64,000 bases of DNA from Vombatus ursinus (taxonomy: Eukaryota; Chordata; Mammalia; Diprotodontia; Vombatidae). A model generated the notes under the pieces. The model searched no databases. It saw nothing but the letters and a program-made list of their open reading frames with translations, and was not told the DNA's origin. How positions within the stretch are numbered: the first letter of the stretch is position 1; every line of letters begins with the position of its first letter. This document shows positions 22,152 to 34,134 of the stretch, one piece after another. Both the position numbers and the translations under genes were made by a program. The DNA is taken from NCBI RefSeq assembly GCF_900497805.2, contig NW_020954701.1, positions 822,305 through 886,304 on the forward strand, written 5' to 3'.

Positions 22152-22372
22152 CAACTTTTCTTTATGACTTTGCCTTTCTTGGGATATATGCTCAGGAACA
22201 GAATCACTGGATGAAAGAACATAAAGATTTTAGTAGTATTTTTTGCGTAATTCCAAAATTTTCCCCAGAATGTTTGGGCCAATTCACAACCATTCCAACA
22301 GGAACTACTGTGTCTGTCTTTCCTCAGACCGTCCTGCATTGGCTATTTCTTTTTTCATCTTTGCCAATTTAG

Positions 22373-22458
22373 CTGTGTGACACAGCTAGGAAGCATCTGA
22401 GGATAGATTTGAACTCAGATCTTCCTGACTCCAAGTCTATACTGTGCCACCTAGCTTC
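22373..22458 (-). mobile_element. SINE head inserted in L1, with target duplication
   Basis: Antisense tRNA-derived SINE half (GATTTGAACTCAGATCTTCC, GTGCCACCTAGC). It is flanked by identical CCAATTTAG at 22364-22372 and 22459-22467, which marks a discrete insertion into the L1 fragment. The core and tail are missing. Confidence 0.7.
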
Positions 22459-23216
22459 CCAATTTAGCAGGTAGGAAGTCAGAATCTTTTTAATCTGCAT
22501 TTATCTTATAATTCATAATTTGCAACATTTTTCATAAGAACATTGCTAGTTTACATTTCCTCTTTTGAAAACTATTTATATATTTTAATCACTTACCTAT
22601 TGAGGAATAGCTCTTTATCTTACATGATTTTGTCAATTCTCTATGTATCTTGGATGTCAGAATTGTCAGAGATGTTTAATATTAACATTTTCCCCTACTC
22701 AGCATCTTTTCTTATTTTAATTATATTGATTTTGTTCATAAAGATGTTTTAAAATTTTATACAGTCAAATAGTTTGTTTTGCTTTTTGCAATCTTCTCTG
22801 TCCTTTGTTTTGGATATGAATTCTTCCCCTTAAGCTTAGTTGTGAAGGGAACTGAATGAGATGTAAATCTCATTCAAAGATCGTTATGAAATGTGTTATA
22901 AATGTTGATCTAAATTTTTTTTTACCGTATTGCTTTTCATTTGCCTCAGGAGTTCTTGTCACGTGGGGATTGCTTCTCCTAGTAGTTGGTGTTCTTGTGC
23001 TTACTGAACATTGAGCTATGGTGTGTATTTTACCTCAAGCCTTTTCCAATATTAATTGTTTCTTTATGCATGTAGTCATCAGTTAGGCTGGTCGTTAACC
23101 TAGATTAACTCACCAGTCCACTATAATTTTGAGGCCTGTATTAGAAGTAACTTGAATAGAAATTCTAATTTTATTCCTTTTTTCAGGTACAGTTACAAAA
23201 CATTGTTCATCTAGAC

Positions 23217-23287
23217 CAGGCCTGCACTACCTGCCAAAGGATTTCAGGTAGCCCGAAAAAAATGTAGAGGACATTTGTGCAGGCCTG
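23217..23287. mobile_element. 71-bp hAT-type MITE
   Basis: Perfect 11-bp terminal inverted repeats, CAGGCCTGCAC and GTGCAGGCCTG. The flanking 8-bp target duplication is ATCTAGAC (23209-23216) / ATCTAAAC (23288-23295), 7 of 8 matching. The interior has a small inverted repeat, TACCTG...CAGGTA. The 8-bp duplication and CAGG terminus fit hAT transposons. It has no coding capacity. Confidence 0.8.
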
Positions 23288-23459
23288 ATCTAAACAATTA
23301 TGTAGTCTAGCAAAAGAATCTTTGAAGTGCTGCCCATATTATAGAGCACATCCCAAACTTCCTGAATTGTACACATGGGTGTAGATGGTTGGTTGGAAAC
23401 CTAGGGTACTTGTTACTTTTATCATCAAGATAATTCAACTGCCCAGAGAAGTGGAGAGG

Positions 23460-23570
23460 TGACCTCATTTCTAGTCTTAGCCTTGTCACTAACTAACTGA
23501 ATGACCTTGAGCAAATCTCCTACTTTTCTAATTTCAGTTCCTAGTTTGTAAAATGAAGAGCTCTGACAAA
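23460..23570 (+). mobile_element. MIR-family fragment
   Basis: CTAACTAACTGAATGACCTTG and CAGTTCCTAGTTTGTAAAAT. A second, antisense MIR fragment lies at about 23730-23840 (CAGGTCTTCCTGACTTC). Confidence 0.5.
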
Positions 23571-23849
23571 TGGCATCTTGTTAACTATATTTCTCTTATC
23601 TCTTTTGGGGGATTCAAGCTTGTGATTTCACTGGTTCAGGGAACTTCGGGTGTGTGGAAACTCTCCACTGATGCAGATTGGTAACTCATGCATAACTTTG
23701 TGTCTTGGGAAGTTACCTGATCTATTAATAGGTTGTGAGACTTGACCATGGGTCATACCACTAGGATGTGTCATGGAAAGGACTTCTACACAGGTCTTCC
23801 TGACTTCAAAGGTGGCTGTTCATTATACCATATTACCTCTCTCTGTGAA

Positions 23850-26310
23850 GAATATATCCTTCAAATTTGACTTATTTTTTCTAAAAGTGGGGATAGATTT
23901 ACTCTGAACCATCCATGCCCTCTCACCCAGTCACCCCTGGTAAATTAGGGCATAGATTTAGGTGACAGCTGCCTAAGGCAGTGGTGAAGAAAAGAGCTTT
24001 GCTCACTTCTAAGCCATGTCTCAAACCTTTACCTTAGATCTCATCAGCACTGTGCTCTGACAACCGAGCTAACTTGCCCCAATGGGTGTTACAAGAATCT
24101 GGTAGGCTTAAATAAAAATATTCATTGGTCTGTTTAAGTCATATCTATATTATATATGAGAGTGCAGACAGAGCTTTAAAAAAATGTCCCTGAAGACTTA
24201 TTTGCATCCTTAAAGCACATCTAGAAGGAAACTTCCTTAAGCTCTTTGTACGGAGTTTTGGAAGCCAAAGTTCTTTCACATTTTTAGCAAAAACAATTTA
24301 TCCATTTAAATATTTTAGAGTTCTTCAGTCTGGGATGGCCAAGGTGATTTCTCTGGACCCAGAGGTGTCAGTTACACTCAAAATTTGCCTTGTTTCTCAA
24401 TGGTTTGGTATTGTAAAAGGATTTGTATCACTACCATACCCCTACATCTAGGGTCAGGTACCATTATGCAGCTAGACCATAGTCTTTGGAGTGGAATGTT
24501 ATTTTCTTGTCCAAAGATAGTGATCATGAGCTATACCTCTCCTGGGAATTCTCCGCTTCCCTTGGTAGTATAAACCCAGTATAGGGGAAAGTCTGCAATA
24601 TTGAATGCTATCACATTTTCATCAAATGTAAATAACTGAACAAGCATTCCCGGAAGGGGTTCCTAGAATAGGACCTCAGTAGGAATTGATTGGATGCCAA
24701 CTCCAGGCTGTTTTCTCTGTCTCATCTCATTGCCACAGAAGTAGAATGAGAATCTTGTTCTACAACATGTGGTGTGAGTTAATTGTGCCGTCTTAGGAAC
24801 TCCTGGGGGGAGAAAAAGGAGCCTGCTGCTTAAGAGAATCTTTCTCATAAAAATAGATTTCTAGGTTTTTAAAGAAGTAGAGCATGGAGTAACTCACTGA
24901 GCCCCATGCCTCTCTTCTCTCCTACCCTATCTGAAGTCCTCTATTATGATAAAGTAGAGAGGAAAAAAAGAAAAATAAGAAGAAACAAGATGAGTATAAG
25001 GGCTGGTCCACTGGGACATCTTCAAAGTCATCTCCTTTTAAAACATTAAAGATTTTCTCCTCTTCTTTTTCCAAGTTGATCCAATTCCAGTTAAGCAATT
25101 GTCTGACATGAGGTTCCAAGCTTACACTTTCCCCCTGAGGAAACACAGATGGGATTAACTGCCACCCCCTCACCCCCTCCAAGAAATGAAAGTTAAAAGG
25201 AGGCTATTGAAGATTTTTAGCACACATAATCACTTTACATTCTGCTCATTTTCTTTCTGTCCTGTGCACAAACATATGGGCAGCTGCCTATATGCTGTAT
25301 TGAAAGGCTCCCTAAGCCATAAATTTCTTTCCCTAATATCCTACCATGACATCTGGAATGCCCACTATGGGAATCTCTCTATTAAGTTAAGGCATTAGCT
25401 TCATATGCAAATATGTGACCTAAATATAACTATACCTTTCCCTTATGCTGCATTATCATGCGTGGCCCCGTGGGACTGAGACACTGGAGAAGTAAATTTT
25501 GAGTAGAGTATACTAGAAAATAAGAACACATCAGAGCACATAGTACTATTAGGTTTAGGTAGACCCTCAAATCCTGAAAAAAATAGGAGGAGAGAAGAGG
25601 GCTAAGGATGTTGGAAGTGGGAAGATGAGGTAACTAGGACAAAGGACATCCAAGAAAGAAGAAAGAAGGGCCCCTGAGACAGAGCCTGTGATTTTGGCCA
25701 GAGCTGGCCCTGGCAGCAGTTTCTTGCTTTAACACAGATGAGGTAACACTGTATAAAGTTACTGCAATCAAGTCCACAACCTCCACCTTTAAAATTTTCT
25801 TTTCCTTGACCTAGGACTGAATCCATATAGTAGCTGGTACTATCTAGCAAAAAAAAAAATCATTGATTGTGATTTCTTGATCCCTGCAATTACTTTTCTG
25901 TGAAAAGGGAATTTTTTTTTCACTTTTTTTAGGGAAACTTTAAAGCCTTGCTGGCCTTGATACATCCAGGTTTTGGAATTTGAATTGGGTATAGATTGCT
26001 TACTTGCATGAAGAGTGAAGAAGTAAAATCCTGCTAATAATATCATGAGACCATCCAGTTTTTATCTTTACAGACACTATTTTCTAAATGTATTTTAAAA
26101 GAAATTCATGAATATATCTCAGGCCTAGTGCTACCATGTCTGAAAAATATTCTTCATTTTGTTAAATGAACTGAGTGGTGGACAAGTATATTTTCTCTAT
26201 GTTGGATAGATTCTGTAGAAGCCAATAGGCTTCTTGGATGAAATTAAGATAATTCCAGACTCAGTATTGGGAAAGGCAGCAAATACACTGTGAAAAATGA
26301 GTACCTGGCC
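23850..26310. other. repeat-poor region
   Basis: 2.4 kb without a repeat I can name and without exon-like features. The frames here (for example 24385-24573, 24922-25182, 25602-25850) have no recognisable domain and no consistent splice context. Confidence 0.4.
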
Positions 26311-26314
26311 AATA

Positions 26315-26600
26315 ATTTACAATACTAGCACTTAGTACAGTGCCTAACATATAATAGACATGTATTGTTTATTGACTTGACTCAACTTTGTAAGATACTT
26401 TATGACTTCTCCTGTTTCTCTCTAATGCACTTGTTTTGTATTATAGGTGTTTAATGTCTTATTTCTTCTACTAAAGTGTAAGGTCCATGAGAACGAGGAT
26501 GTGTTTTGTTGAACTTCCTTATCTTTCTCAGCCCCTAGCACAGTGATTTGCCTATAGTAGATATTCAATAGGTATTTGTTGACTAGAATTTATTGAACTG
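26315..26600 (+). mobile_element. two L2/L3 3'-end fragments (sense)
   Basis: CTAGCACTTAGTACAGTGCC at 26325 and CCCTAGCACAGTGATTTGCC at 26533 are successive copies of the same LINE terminus. Confidence 0.65.
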
Positions 26601-26639
26601 AATTCTAAGGTGATTTGAGATTGTCAAATACTGTGATGA

Positions 26640-28770
26640 AAGTTCTAAATAGTTTCCTCAGCCATTACCTCTACTCTTCTCCTTTCCCAGTCTTGACCCC
26701 TTAAGGAACGAGTTCAGCTTGATATTGGCCTCTCAAATCCCTTTCCCCCTTTCCTATCAATGATCATAATTGGGCAAATTTCAGTTGGACAAACTGTATT
26801 ACTCCTGTCATCTGCCTGATCCCTTACCACTCATGTGCTGCTGAGGAGAGCTGGAGGAAGTCCTGTACTATACTCATTGGCCCCACGGTAAATTTAGGTT
26901 AATCTAATCTTAACTGGGCTCTCACTGTAGCAAGGCAATCCTTCTAATTCTCCCTAACTAATTCTATATCCCACTTACCAGCTTCTCCAAAGCTTTTTGT
27001 TCCTCCTCAAACCTCCCATGGCACCTTCTCAGGTGACAACCTCATTTCATTAAAAAAAAATTGTGGACATTCACTCTTCTTTTTCATCTCACTTTTCTCT
27101 ATTGTCATCCTCAACTTTCTTTCTTCTTCACTCCAGTCTCTAGTGAAAAGCTGGCCCTTCTGTTTGCTAAAGCCATCTCCTCTACCACATGCATCCTTGA
27201 TCTCATATACTCCCATCTCCTCCAGCATATTGTCCCTACTATAATCCCCCACTCTGTCTCTGATCTTCAATATATTGATCTATTGACTTCTCTGCTGCCT
27301 ATTAACACACTTATTTGTCCCCTATTCTTAAAAACTCTAACTTGGTCCTACCATACTTTATTCCTATAATCCTATGTTTCTCTTCCCTTTCTCAGCTAGA
27401 CCCTCTGAAAATTTTTTTTTCTTTCCTACCTTCTCTTTTCATTCTCTTCTAAACTCCCTGTAAATTGGCTTCCTGCCTCATTATTCAACTAAAATAGCTC
27501 TCTTCAGTGTTACCAATGCTCTCTTATTTGCAAAAATCTAATGGGCTTTTTTCTTAATAAGTCCTTCTTTCCCTGTCCTTAGCATTTGACACTGCTGATC
27601 ACCTTCTCTTTCTGAATACTCTGCCCTCTCTGAATTTTCACGATGACATTCTTTCTTGGTTCTTCTTCCAGTTTGACTCTTTCTTCTTAGGTTTCTTTCC
27701 TGGATCACATCCTTATTATCCTCTCAAATGCTCTGCCTAGCAACCTCTTCTCTCTGTGCATTTTCTCACTTGGTGACTTCATCTCCTCCTATGGGTTTAA
27801 TTATCATCTCTATACAGATGACTTCCCAGATCTATATATCTAGCTCTAGTTTCTCTTCTGAGCCCTAGTCCTTTGTCACCAACTACTTTTTTTTTTTACT
27901 TTTCCAACTGGATGTACTATAGGGATTTTAAAATGAACATGTCAAAAAAAAAATACTATTGGTGGTACCATTACAACCCATCCCCTATTCACTAAGGTTA
28001 GCAACATCAGTGTCATATTCACTTATCCCACATATCCATCCCATTACCAGGTATTGTTGCTTCTACCTACACAAGATTACTTGTGTATGTTCCCTTCTCT
28101 CCACTCAAAAAGCCACTACCCCAATTCCGGCTTACCTCAACCCTAAAATGAACCTTGAAATAGCTTTCAAATTGATATCTCTGCCTGGACTCTCTTCCCA
28201 CTCCAATTCATCTGATTTTCCTAAGTGTAGGTGTGACCATGTCATTCCATTATGCAATAAATTCCAGCGGGCTCCCTATCACCTCCAAGATAAACTACAA
28301 AGTCTTTCCTTTGTTTGGCTTTTAAAGCTCTTTAGGTCCTTGCCTCTTCCTGACTTTCCAGTCTTTTCTTTCACTTTGTTCTCATCTGCATGCTCTATGA
28401 TCCAGCCATATTGACCTACTTGCAGCTTCTCACACAAGACAATCCACCTCCAGTCTCTATGCCCTCACTTTAGGTGTCCCTCATGCCTAGAATATCATCA
28501 TGCTATTTGTTAGAATCCCTGGCTCCCTTCAAGAAATAGCTAAAATGCCACCTTCTAACCTTGCTGGTTCTCCTAGAACCTTCTACTCTAAGGCTGCCTT
28601 CTGCTAATCTAATGTAGCTTGTGTGTTCCTATTTATATGTATCCCATCTCCTTCATTGAATTGTAAGTTCCTTGAGGGTAGGAACTATCTTTGCCTTTGT
28701 ATCGTCAGCTCTTAGCACAGTGTTGGACACATAATAAGCACAGCATAAATGTTTATTGATTTATTGATAC
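26640..28770 (+). mobile_element. L2 LINE, about 2.1 kb (sense)
   Basis: Longest LINE remnant in the window. It carries a decayed reverse transcriptase active-site motif, Tyr-Thr-Asp-Asp at 27811-27822 (canonical YADD). Further text reads GCATTTGACACTGCTGATCA and GTGACCATGTCATTCCA. It ends in the standard 3' terminus GTAAGTTCCTTGAGGGTAGG...AATGTTTATTGATTTATTGA. Many stops and indels; the 151-codon frame at 27959-28414 is not a gene. Confidence 0.75.
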
Positions 28771-28864
28771 AAGTAATGTTGTTAAATATTTTAAGTATAG
28801 TTTTTAAAGCCTTTCAGAAATATATTAGTCATATACACTTCTACATAAGAGCTTAATTTTTTTA

Positions 28865-29335
28865 GAGGAGAGAAACAGTATAGCATAAAGGACAGAGTGC
28901 TAGACCTGGAATCTGGAAGACCACGGTTCAAATCTCAACTTAGACAATTACTAGTGTTACCATAGGCAAGTCACTTAAACTCAGTACCGGTGTCCCATCT
29001 GTCAAAGAGGGATAATAACACATGTACCCAGGGGTGTGCCAGGAAATGTTTAACAGCAGAGATGCAGAAGGTTGGGGGGAAATGTATGCACACACACAAC
29101 TTTAAATTTAATCTGTATTTTTAACACTTTCTTAAGTCTAGACAATCAACAAAGTAATCAAACCCTGATTTCTGAGGTATAAATACTCACATTGAAATTT
29201 AACAATGGACTCTCAAGTTGAATCCAGAACAGCCGGGCCTGTAGCACATAGGGTTGTTGTGAAGCTCAAATGAGATAATGTATGTAAAGTGCTTTGATAT
29301 GTAAATGTCAAGGGTTACAGTTATTAAAAGATATT
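28865..29335 (+). mobile_element. MIR SINE split by an insertion
   Basis: Left half: GAGTGCTAGACCTGGAATCT, GTCACTTAAACTCAG. Right half: GGGTTGTTGTGAAGCTCAAA, GATAATGTATGTAAAGTGC. About 218 bp of other sequence (29024-29241) separates them. Confidence 0.75.
29024..29241. mobile_element. insertion in MIR, possibly hAT-derived
   Basis: Starts GTACCCAGGGGTGTGCC and ends GCCGGGCCTG. It is flanked by TAACACAT (29016-29023) and TAGCACAT (29242-29249), 7 of 8 matching. An 8-bp duplication and CAGGGG/CCTG ends suggest a hAT element, but the terminal repeats do not align cleanly. Confidence 0.5.
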
Positions 29336-29509
29336 TTTATGCTGATAATCTCAGTGCTCTATTTAATTTTAATTGGAATACAAGAAAATTATTTGCAGAG
29401 ACAAATAATGCAGGGAAAGAGATATCTAGAAGAGATAATGTAAGTAAAATATCCAATTACCTTTGGATTATTAATATGTAAATTATTTTTTAAACATAAG
29501 AGAATCTAT

Positions 29510-29690
29510 TTGGTGTAGCGGAAAGAGTACTCTATTGTCAGTCGAGAAACTTGGGTCCTAGTCCTGGATCTACCAGTTACTAACCTTCAACTCATTACAC
29601 CTTTCTGGCTCTCAATTTTCTCATCTGTAAAATGAGGGCATTGGATTAGATGAGCTCTAAAATCTGTCTTAGTTCTAAGATTTTTTGACT
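29510..29690 (+). mobile_element. MIR3 SINE
   Basis: GGTGTAGCGGAAAGAGTACT, AACTTGGGTCCTAGTCCTGG, TCATCTGTAAAATGAGGGCA and TTGGATTAGATGAGCTC. Confidence 0.75.
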
Positions 29691-29699
29691 CAATTGTAT

Positions 29700-30450
29700 T
29701 TCTTTCAGCCAGCTACCTAGCAAATACATATTTGGACCATGCTTTCACTCAATACTTAGTTCTCAAGATTGAGGAAACATTCTCCAATGGATCTGTGCTC
29801 TCGTCATTGAGAATAGTCCCTCCAAAGATGCAGACTGCAACACGTCCATGCCCATCCATCCATATATTTTAACCAATTAAACACAAGGAGTGAATATTAC
29901 ATTGATAGCAAAGAAACATGTAGGCCATTTGCCAGTTATCCCTTATTCTCACTATGTGATCAACCCATCATTTTTTTCTAATCATATATCATTCTGATGA
30001 TATCCTAGACTATTTCTCTGCTTTTTCATGTTTGGATACCAAACATGGAATCCCTCGTTATCTTTCTGGTTGCCTAAACACCATTTCTTTGAAAACTCTG
30101 GTTTTCCATGACTGGTGACTATCTCTGGAAGACTGTTGGGATGAATAAGATTGGTCTTTGTTTCATGGAGAAGCTGTAGATCACTGAAGGAAATGCACCT
30201 TTTCCCAATGACAATCCAGCCTGCTCTCCTTTACCTCCTCCTAGCTCACTGCCCAAATATAGTATCTATCTGAGATATATGTACTGATGGACCAGCTTTA
30301 CAGGATGTCTAGCCATCATCATATAATAATCTCAGTAAAGGTATTCATCCAATTGGTTTTTCCTGTGTTGATGTTTCCTGTGAACATTTGAGTGTTCAAA
30401 GTTCCAGTGACTATACTTCTCAACCTGAGAGAAGAATCCCCTGCAAAACT
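29700..30450. other. unassigned sequence
   Basis: No recognised repeat or exon. Confidence 0.4.
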
Positions 30451-30458
30451 ATGTAAAT

Positions 30459-30705
30459 CAGAGGTTTTTTGTGTCAGGACCCCTTTATATTCAAAAAATT
30501 ATTGAGGACCCCCCCAGAGAGCTTTTGTTCAGAGGAAAAATATATATGTATGCACACATATGTATCTATATTTGTATTTCCTATACTAGAAATTAAAGTA
30601 TCTTAATATTATTAGGAAAATAGTTTTGACCTTAGTTTGATAGTTTGATCCCCTAAAAGGTCCTGAGGGTCCCAGGATCCCCAGACCACACTTAGAGAAC
30701 CACTG
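30459..30705. mobile_element. hAT-Charlie-type nonautonomous transposon
   Basis: 247 bp from CAGAGGTTTTTTGTGTCAGG to CTTAGAGAACCACTG. Flanks ATGTAAAT (30451-30458) and TTGTAAAT (30706-30713) form an 8-bp target duplication with one mismatch. The interior (ATTATTGAGGACC, GAGCTTTTGTT, GGATCCCCAGACCACACTT) resembles a known mammalian Charlie-type element. No transposase. Confidence 0.75.
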
Positions 30706-30714
30706 TTGTAAATC

Positions 30715-31140
30715 ATTCTTTGTATGGCAATTTAGATTAAATACACTTACTACAAAACTCCCTAGCACTGATTTAGTGGCATACATATTTGATGACAGGT
30801 TATAGTCTCAAAATCAGTGAGCCCTGGTAAATCACTGGACATTCAAAATACAGACTAGAAAATAGAAAAATTTCTGCATAATGTAGCATTAATATTTCTA
30901 GTGACAGCCACAATTGGGGAAAACATCTAAATAAATGGATGTTAACTAATGATGATACACTTAGATGTTCAAAGTCAAGGTAAGTGCACGGTTTCTTCCC
31001 TTTAAGAACTTATAATCTAGTTCAAGGAGGTTTACAATCTAGAATATTAACTAAGATATGATGCTTCATGTTTAATTCTACTGTAAGAAATTCAGGGAAC
31101 TTTCATGGAAGTTGCCAAGTCTAGACTAGACAATCAACAA
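30715..31140. other. unassigned sequence
   Basis: AT-rich, no recognised repeat or exon. Confidence 0.4.
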
Positions 31141-31144
31141 GCAA

Positions 31145-31520
31145 GGCTGCTTGTGGGTATATAGTGCTTACTATATGCCAGACATTGTGCTAAGCTTTGG
31201 GAATACAAATATGAGGAGAAAGAAAGAAAATCCCTTCCAACAAGGAACTTACATTCTAATAGAGGAAGATAACATATTTTTTAAAAAGCTGAAAGGGGGC
31301 AGGAAATGGTTGGGAAAGTCCAGAGTGCATTTTAGAAAGGAACAAAGACATGGTTTGCCTGGACACCCTCCTTAAATGAGAGTTCTGGGAGGAGCTGTCT
31401 GGTCAGAAGGAGAGGGGTGGAGGGTACTTCCAATGTGTGAATTCCAAGGCCAAAGTAAACTTCCAGGATGAAGAAGTTTCTGGAGGGGCTGGGGGCATGG
31501 CAGAGACATGAAGTGTCTGG
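31145..31520 (-). mobile_element. L3/L2-type LINE 3' end (antisense)
   Basis: GTGCTTACTATATGCCAGAC, ATTGTGCTAAGCTTTGGGAA, then AACAAGGAACTTACATTCTA. Confidence 0.7.
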
Positions 31521-31574
31521 AGTAGAACCACTAAAGATTTGCAAAATCTTATCTCTCTTTTGATAGCATCTCTT

Positions 31575-31722
31575 TTGAGCCTCAAAATAGTCCCATAAAG
31601 TAGGCACCATAATCCCTGTTTTAAAGATGAGGAAACTGGCATTCAGAGAGACAGTGATTTACACATAGTGTCAGAGACATGGCTCCAAACTCACTATGCT
31701 TTATACTTCAGCATGCTGCCTC
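31575..31722 (-). mobile_element. MIR SINE fragment (antisense)
   Basis: GCCTCAAAATAGTCCCATAA, TTTAAAGATGAGGAAACTGG and ATGGCTCCAAACTCAC. Confidence 0.65.
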
Positions 31723-31724
31723 CA

Positions 31725-32135
31725 GTGAGTATTAAGAGAGAACCAGTCTTAATAAACAGGATGTTGTTTGAATTTGTGAGCCTGATGCAGAATGTGGGTT
31801 ACTGAGAATATTTGTTGAATCCAGAATTTTTTTTGAGGGGGTGGGTAGAGGGTGGTGGGATTCTGTCAAACATTTGAATCTGTGGACTAAAATCAAAGGT
31901 ACTATAGGTATTGAGATATTTGGGGGTAAGGTACTCAAATTAACTGACCTCTTAAAGTCTCTTTTAGTTCTGTACGGATGTAATCATGGATGAACAACAA
32001 TTTGCAAGATGTCTTATGCATGGTTACTCTCTCACAAAGATTGCATAATGAAGATTGAATATTCCTGTAGGAAATATGGATGTGTACACGTGAGGAAGAG
32101 ACAGAGTAAACAAGTGAGCACCTGGGAGTGCTTGG
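31725..32135. other. unassigned sequence
   Basis: No recognised repeat or exon. Confidence 0.4.
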
Positions 32136-32137
32136 GA

Positions 32138-32465
32138 GGTAGAATGTCATCTTCTTGAGAGCAAGTTGTCCTGTTTTTGTATTGTATCTTCAGGAATTAG
32201 CATAATGTAGTTCCCTGTGGATAGGAAGGCACTTAAATGATTGTGGATTCATTTATTGTGGTGTCCAAGGGACAGACAAAATTAATTGAATTAACTGCAC
32301 TTGTCTTAAGCAAGCTTCAGTTATTTGTCTTTATATGTGTACATTTTCTGAACTAAATCATGAATTCTTTGAAAGCAGAGACCATGATGCACATAATCTT
32401 TCTACATATGTCTTGCAGTGCCTTTTAGGAAGGTAGCTAGTAGGAGTCTAATAAATATTGCCCCG
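32138..32465 (+). mobile_element. L2/L3 3'-end fragments (sense)
   Basis: GTCATCTTCTTGAGAGCAAG (first copy) and TTCTTTGAAAGCAGAGACCA...GTCTAATAAATATTG (second). Confidence 0.55.
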
Positions 32466-32687
32466 TAGAAGGAATACTGTTTAAAAAAGGAATAGTTTGA
32501 ACAGTTGCCAACCCCACTTTTCACTCCATAGGCCTTGAATATTCTACAGATTTTTTAAACTCTCATCTATAGACCTAACATATTTGAAGTTTTAACCCCA
32601 GCCCCATTTAGGATTTTGCTTTGTTGACGGGTTTGTCAGTTATCACTTGGCCAATCTGCAAAATTAAACTGACTGTATATCATATAA

Positions 32688-32937
32688 GGGCATCCAAATG
32701 GCACAGTGGATAGAGTTCTGGGTCTGGAGTCAGGAAGACCTGAGTTCAAATGTGGCCTCAGACACTTACTAGTTGTGTCACCCTGGACAAGTCATTTAAT
32801 CCCTGTTTGCCTCAGTTTCTTCCTCTATAAAACGCGCTGGAGAAGGAAATGGCAAACCACTCCAATATCTTTGCCAAGAAAATCCCAAATGGGGTCACAA
32901 AGAGTCAAACACTACTGAAGACAACTGAACAACAACA
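32688..32937 (+). mobile_element. Mar1 SINE, full length
   Basis: 250 bp with head GGCACAGTGGATAGAGTTCT, core GTCATTTAATCCCTGTTTGC, linker GAGAAGGAAATGGCAAACCA and RTE tail GGGGTCACAAAGAGTCAAAC ending AACTGAACAACAACA. Confidence 0.92.
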
Positions 32938-33059
32938 GTCTATCTTGTAAGGTATTAAGTAGACTCATTTGACATTAATTTCCTTATAAAATACCATTTT
33001 ATAAAATTATAAATACAATTATGGTTTAATGTGATGGATATGTAGGTATATTCTATAAT

Positions 33060-33285
33060 AATAATAATAACTCATATACCACCCTAAGATTTCTGGAGTT
33101 CATATCATGAATCATTGAGGTAGGTATTATAAGTACTATTATCCTTATTTAACAAATGAGGAAACTGAGTCTGAGAAGAAAAGCGACTTGGTCAAGTCCA
33201 CACAACTAGTTAAGTATCAAAGTTGGAATTCCACCCCTGTTTCCTTGACTCCAGCCCTATTTCTATTACCCCACACTGCCTCTAG
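33060..33285 (-). mobile_element. MIR SINE (antisense)
   Basis: AATAATAATAATAACTCATA, CAAATGAGGAAACTGAGTCT and TGACTCCAGCCCTATTTCT. Confidence 0.7.
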
Positions 33286-33289
33286 GCAT

Positions 33290-34130
33290 AACATGACATT
33301 TTCAAGTAAATTACCAATTTTCAGGGTTTGTGTTCTTAAGGATTATCCTGTTTCATTTCCCCAGATTTTCATTTCATAAGTCAAAATGACCAATGAACTT
33401 GGAAGTGCTCTAATTTACTTTCCTGTTTTCAGAAAAGTCTAATTTTTCATTGAGAGCACGGGGAGCATTGTAGCAGTTACTGCATAATGAACTGACATAG
33501 GATCTGAGTCTCTTTTGCTCTTTGGGAAATCGTCAAAATCCCCAGCCAGTCAGCAAGGGAAGGAAGTCCAAACACATTAATAACTGGAAGCAGTGAGGTA
33601 ACAGCCTGAGAGAAATGGTCACACTTAATTGGTTGCATATTGGCTCACTGATGTAAGCTTTCTGAAATGATATCAAAAACTCAGGATGCACCATTGTGAA
33701 TTCAACATCTGTTCCCTCCTGGGGATTCAGGTGGCTTTTACAGTGGCTGATTAAATGTCCTTCACAAACCTAGACATACAATGTCAGGTTAAGGCAAATC
33801 CCCTTAATTATCCCAGGTGCCCCAGCACTGAGCCCCAGTTGAGTTTGGAAAAATAAGTAGAGCTGATCTTCTGGAGTTTAGTCTCATTGTATAATTCTGT
33901 CTCATGTCACTAAGTGCATTGTGTTACAGAAAAATAGCAGCGGGTATCTGGGTGGTTTGTCTACTCTTAGCACTTAGTATTTGAGATCATTTTTTTAGCA
34001 GTGACAGTATTATTAGCTTCAAGTAACTTGCAGTGAAATTATAGTAGTATGGTAAAACACCTCTATTTCCTCTGTATGGGAGCTCTTTCCGTCAACATAG
34101 GTTGTTAATATCTTATAATTTCCAGTATTA
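33290..34130. other. repeat-poor island 3
   Basis: 33420-33960 is high-complexity sequence without recognisable repeat. No exon-like frame with splice sites is seen. Confidence 0.4.
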
Positions 34131-34134
34131 GAGA

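Larger units (their letters stand above)
21950..22880 (-). mobile_element. L1 fragment (antisense, 3' half)
   Basis: Plus-strand phrases TTCCCAATGGATGTGTAAAG, AGAATCACTGGATGAAAGAA, CCCCAGAATGTTTGGGCCAA and CTATTGAGGAATAGCTCTTT match the antisense 3' part of marsupial L1. A small SINE is nested at 22373-22458. Confidence 0.65.

Noticed and set aside
27959-28414. 151-codon plus frame, longest in the window
   Set aside because: Lies wholly within a decayed L2 LINE and crosses its former reading frame; low-complexity Pro/Ser/Leu content.
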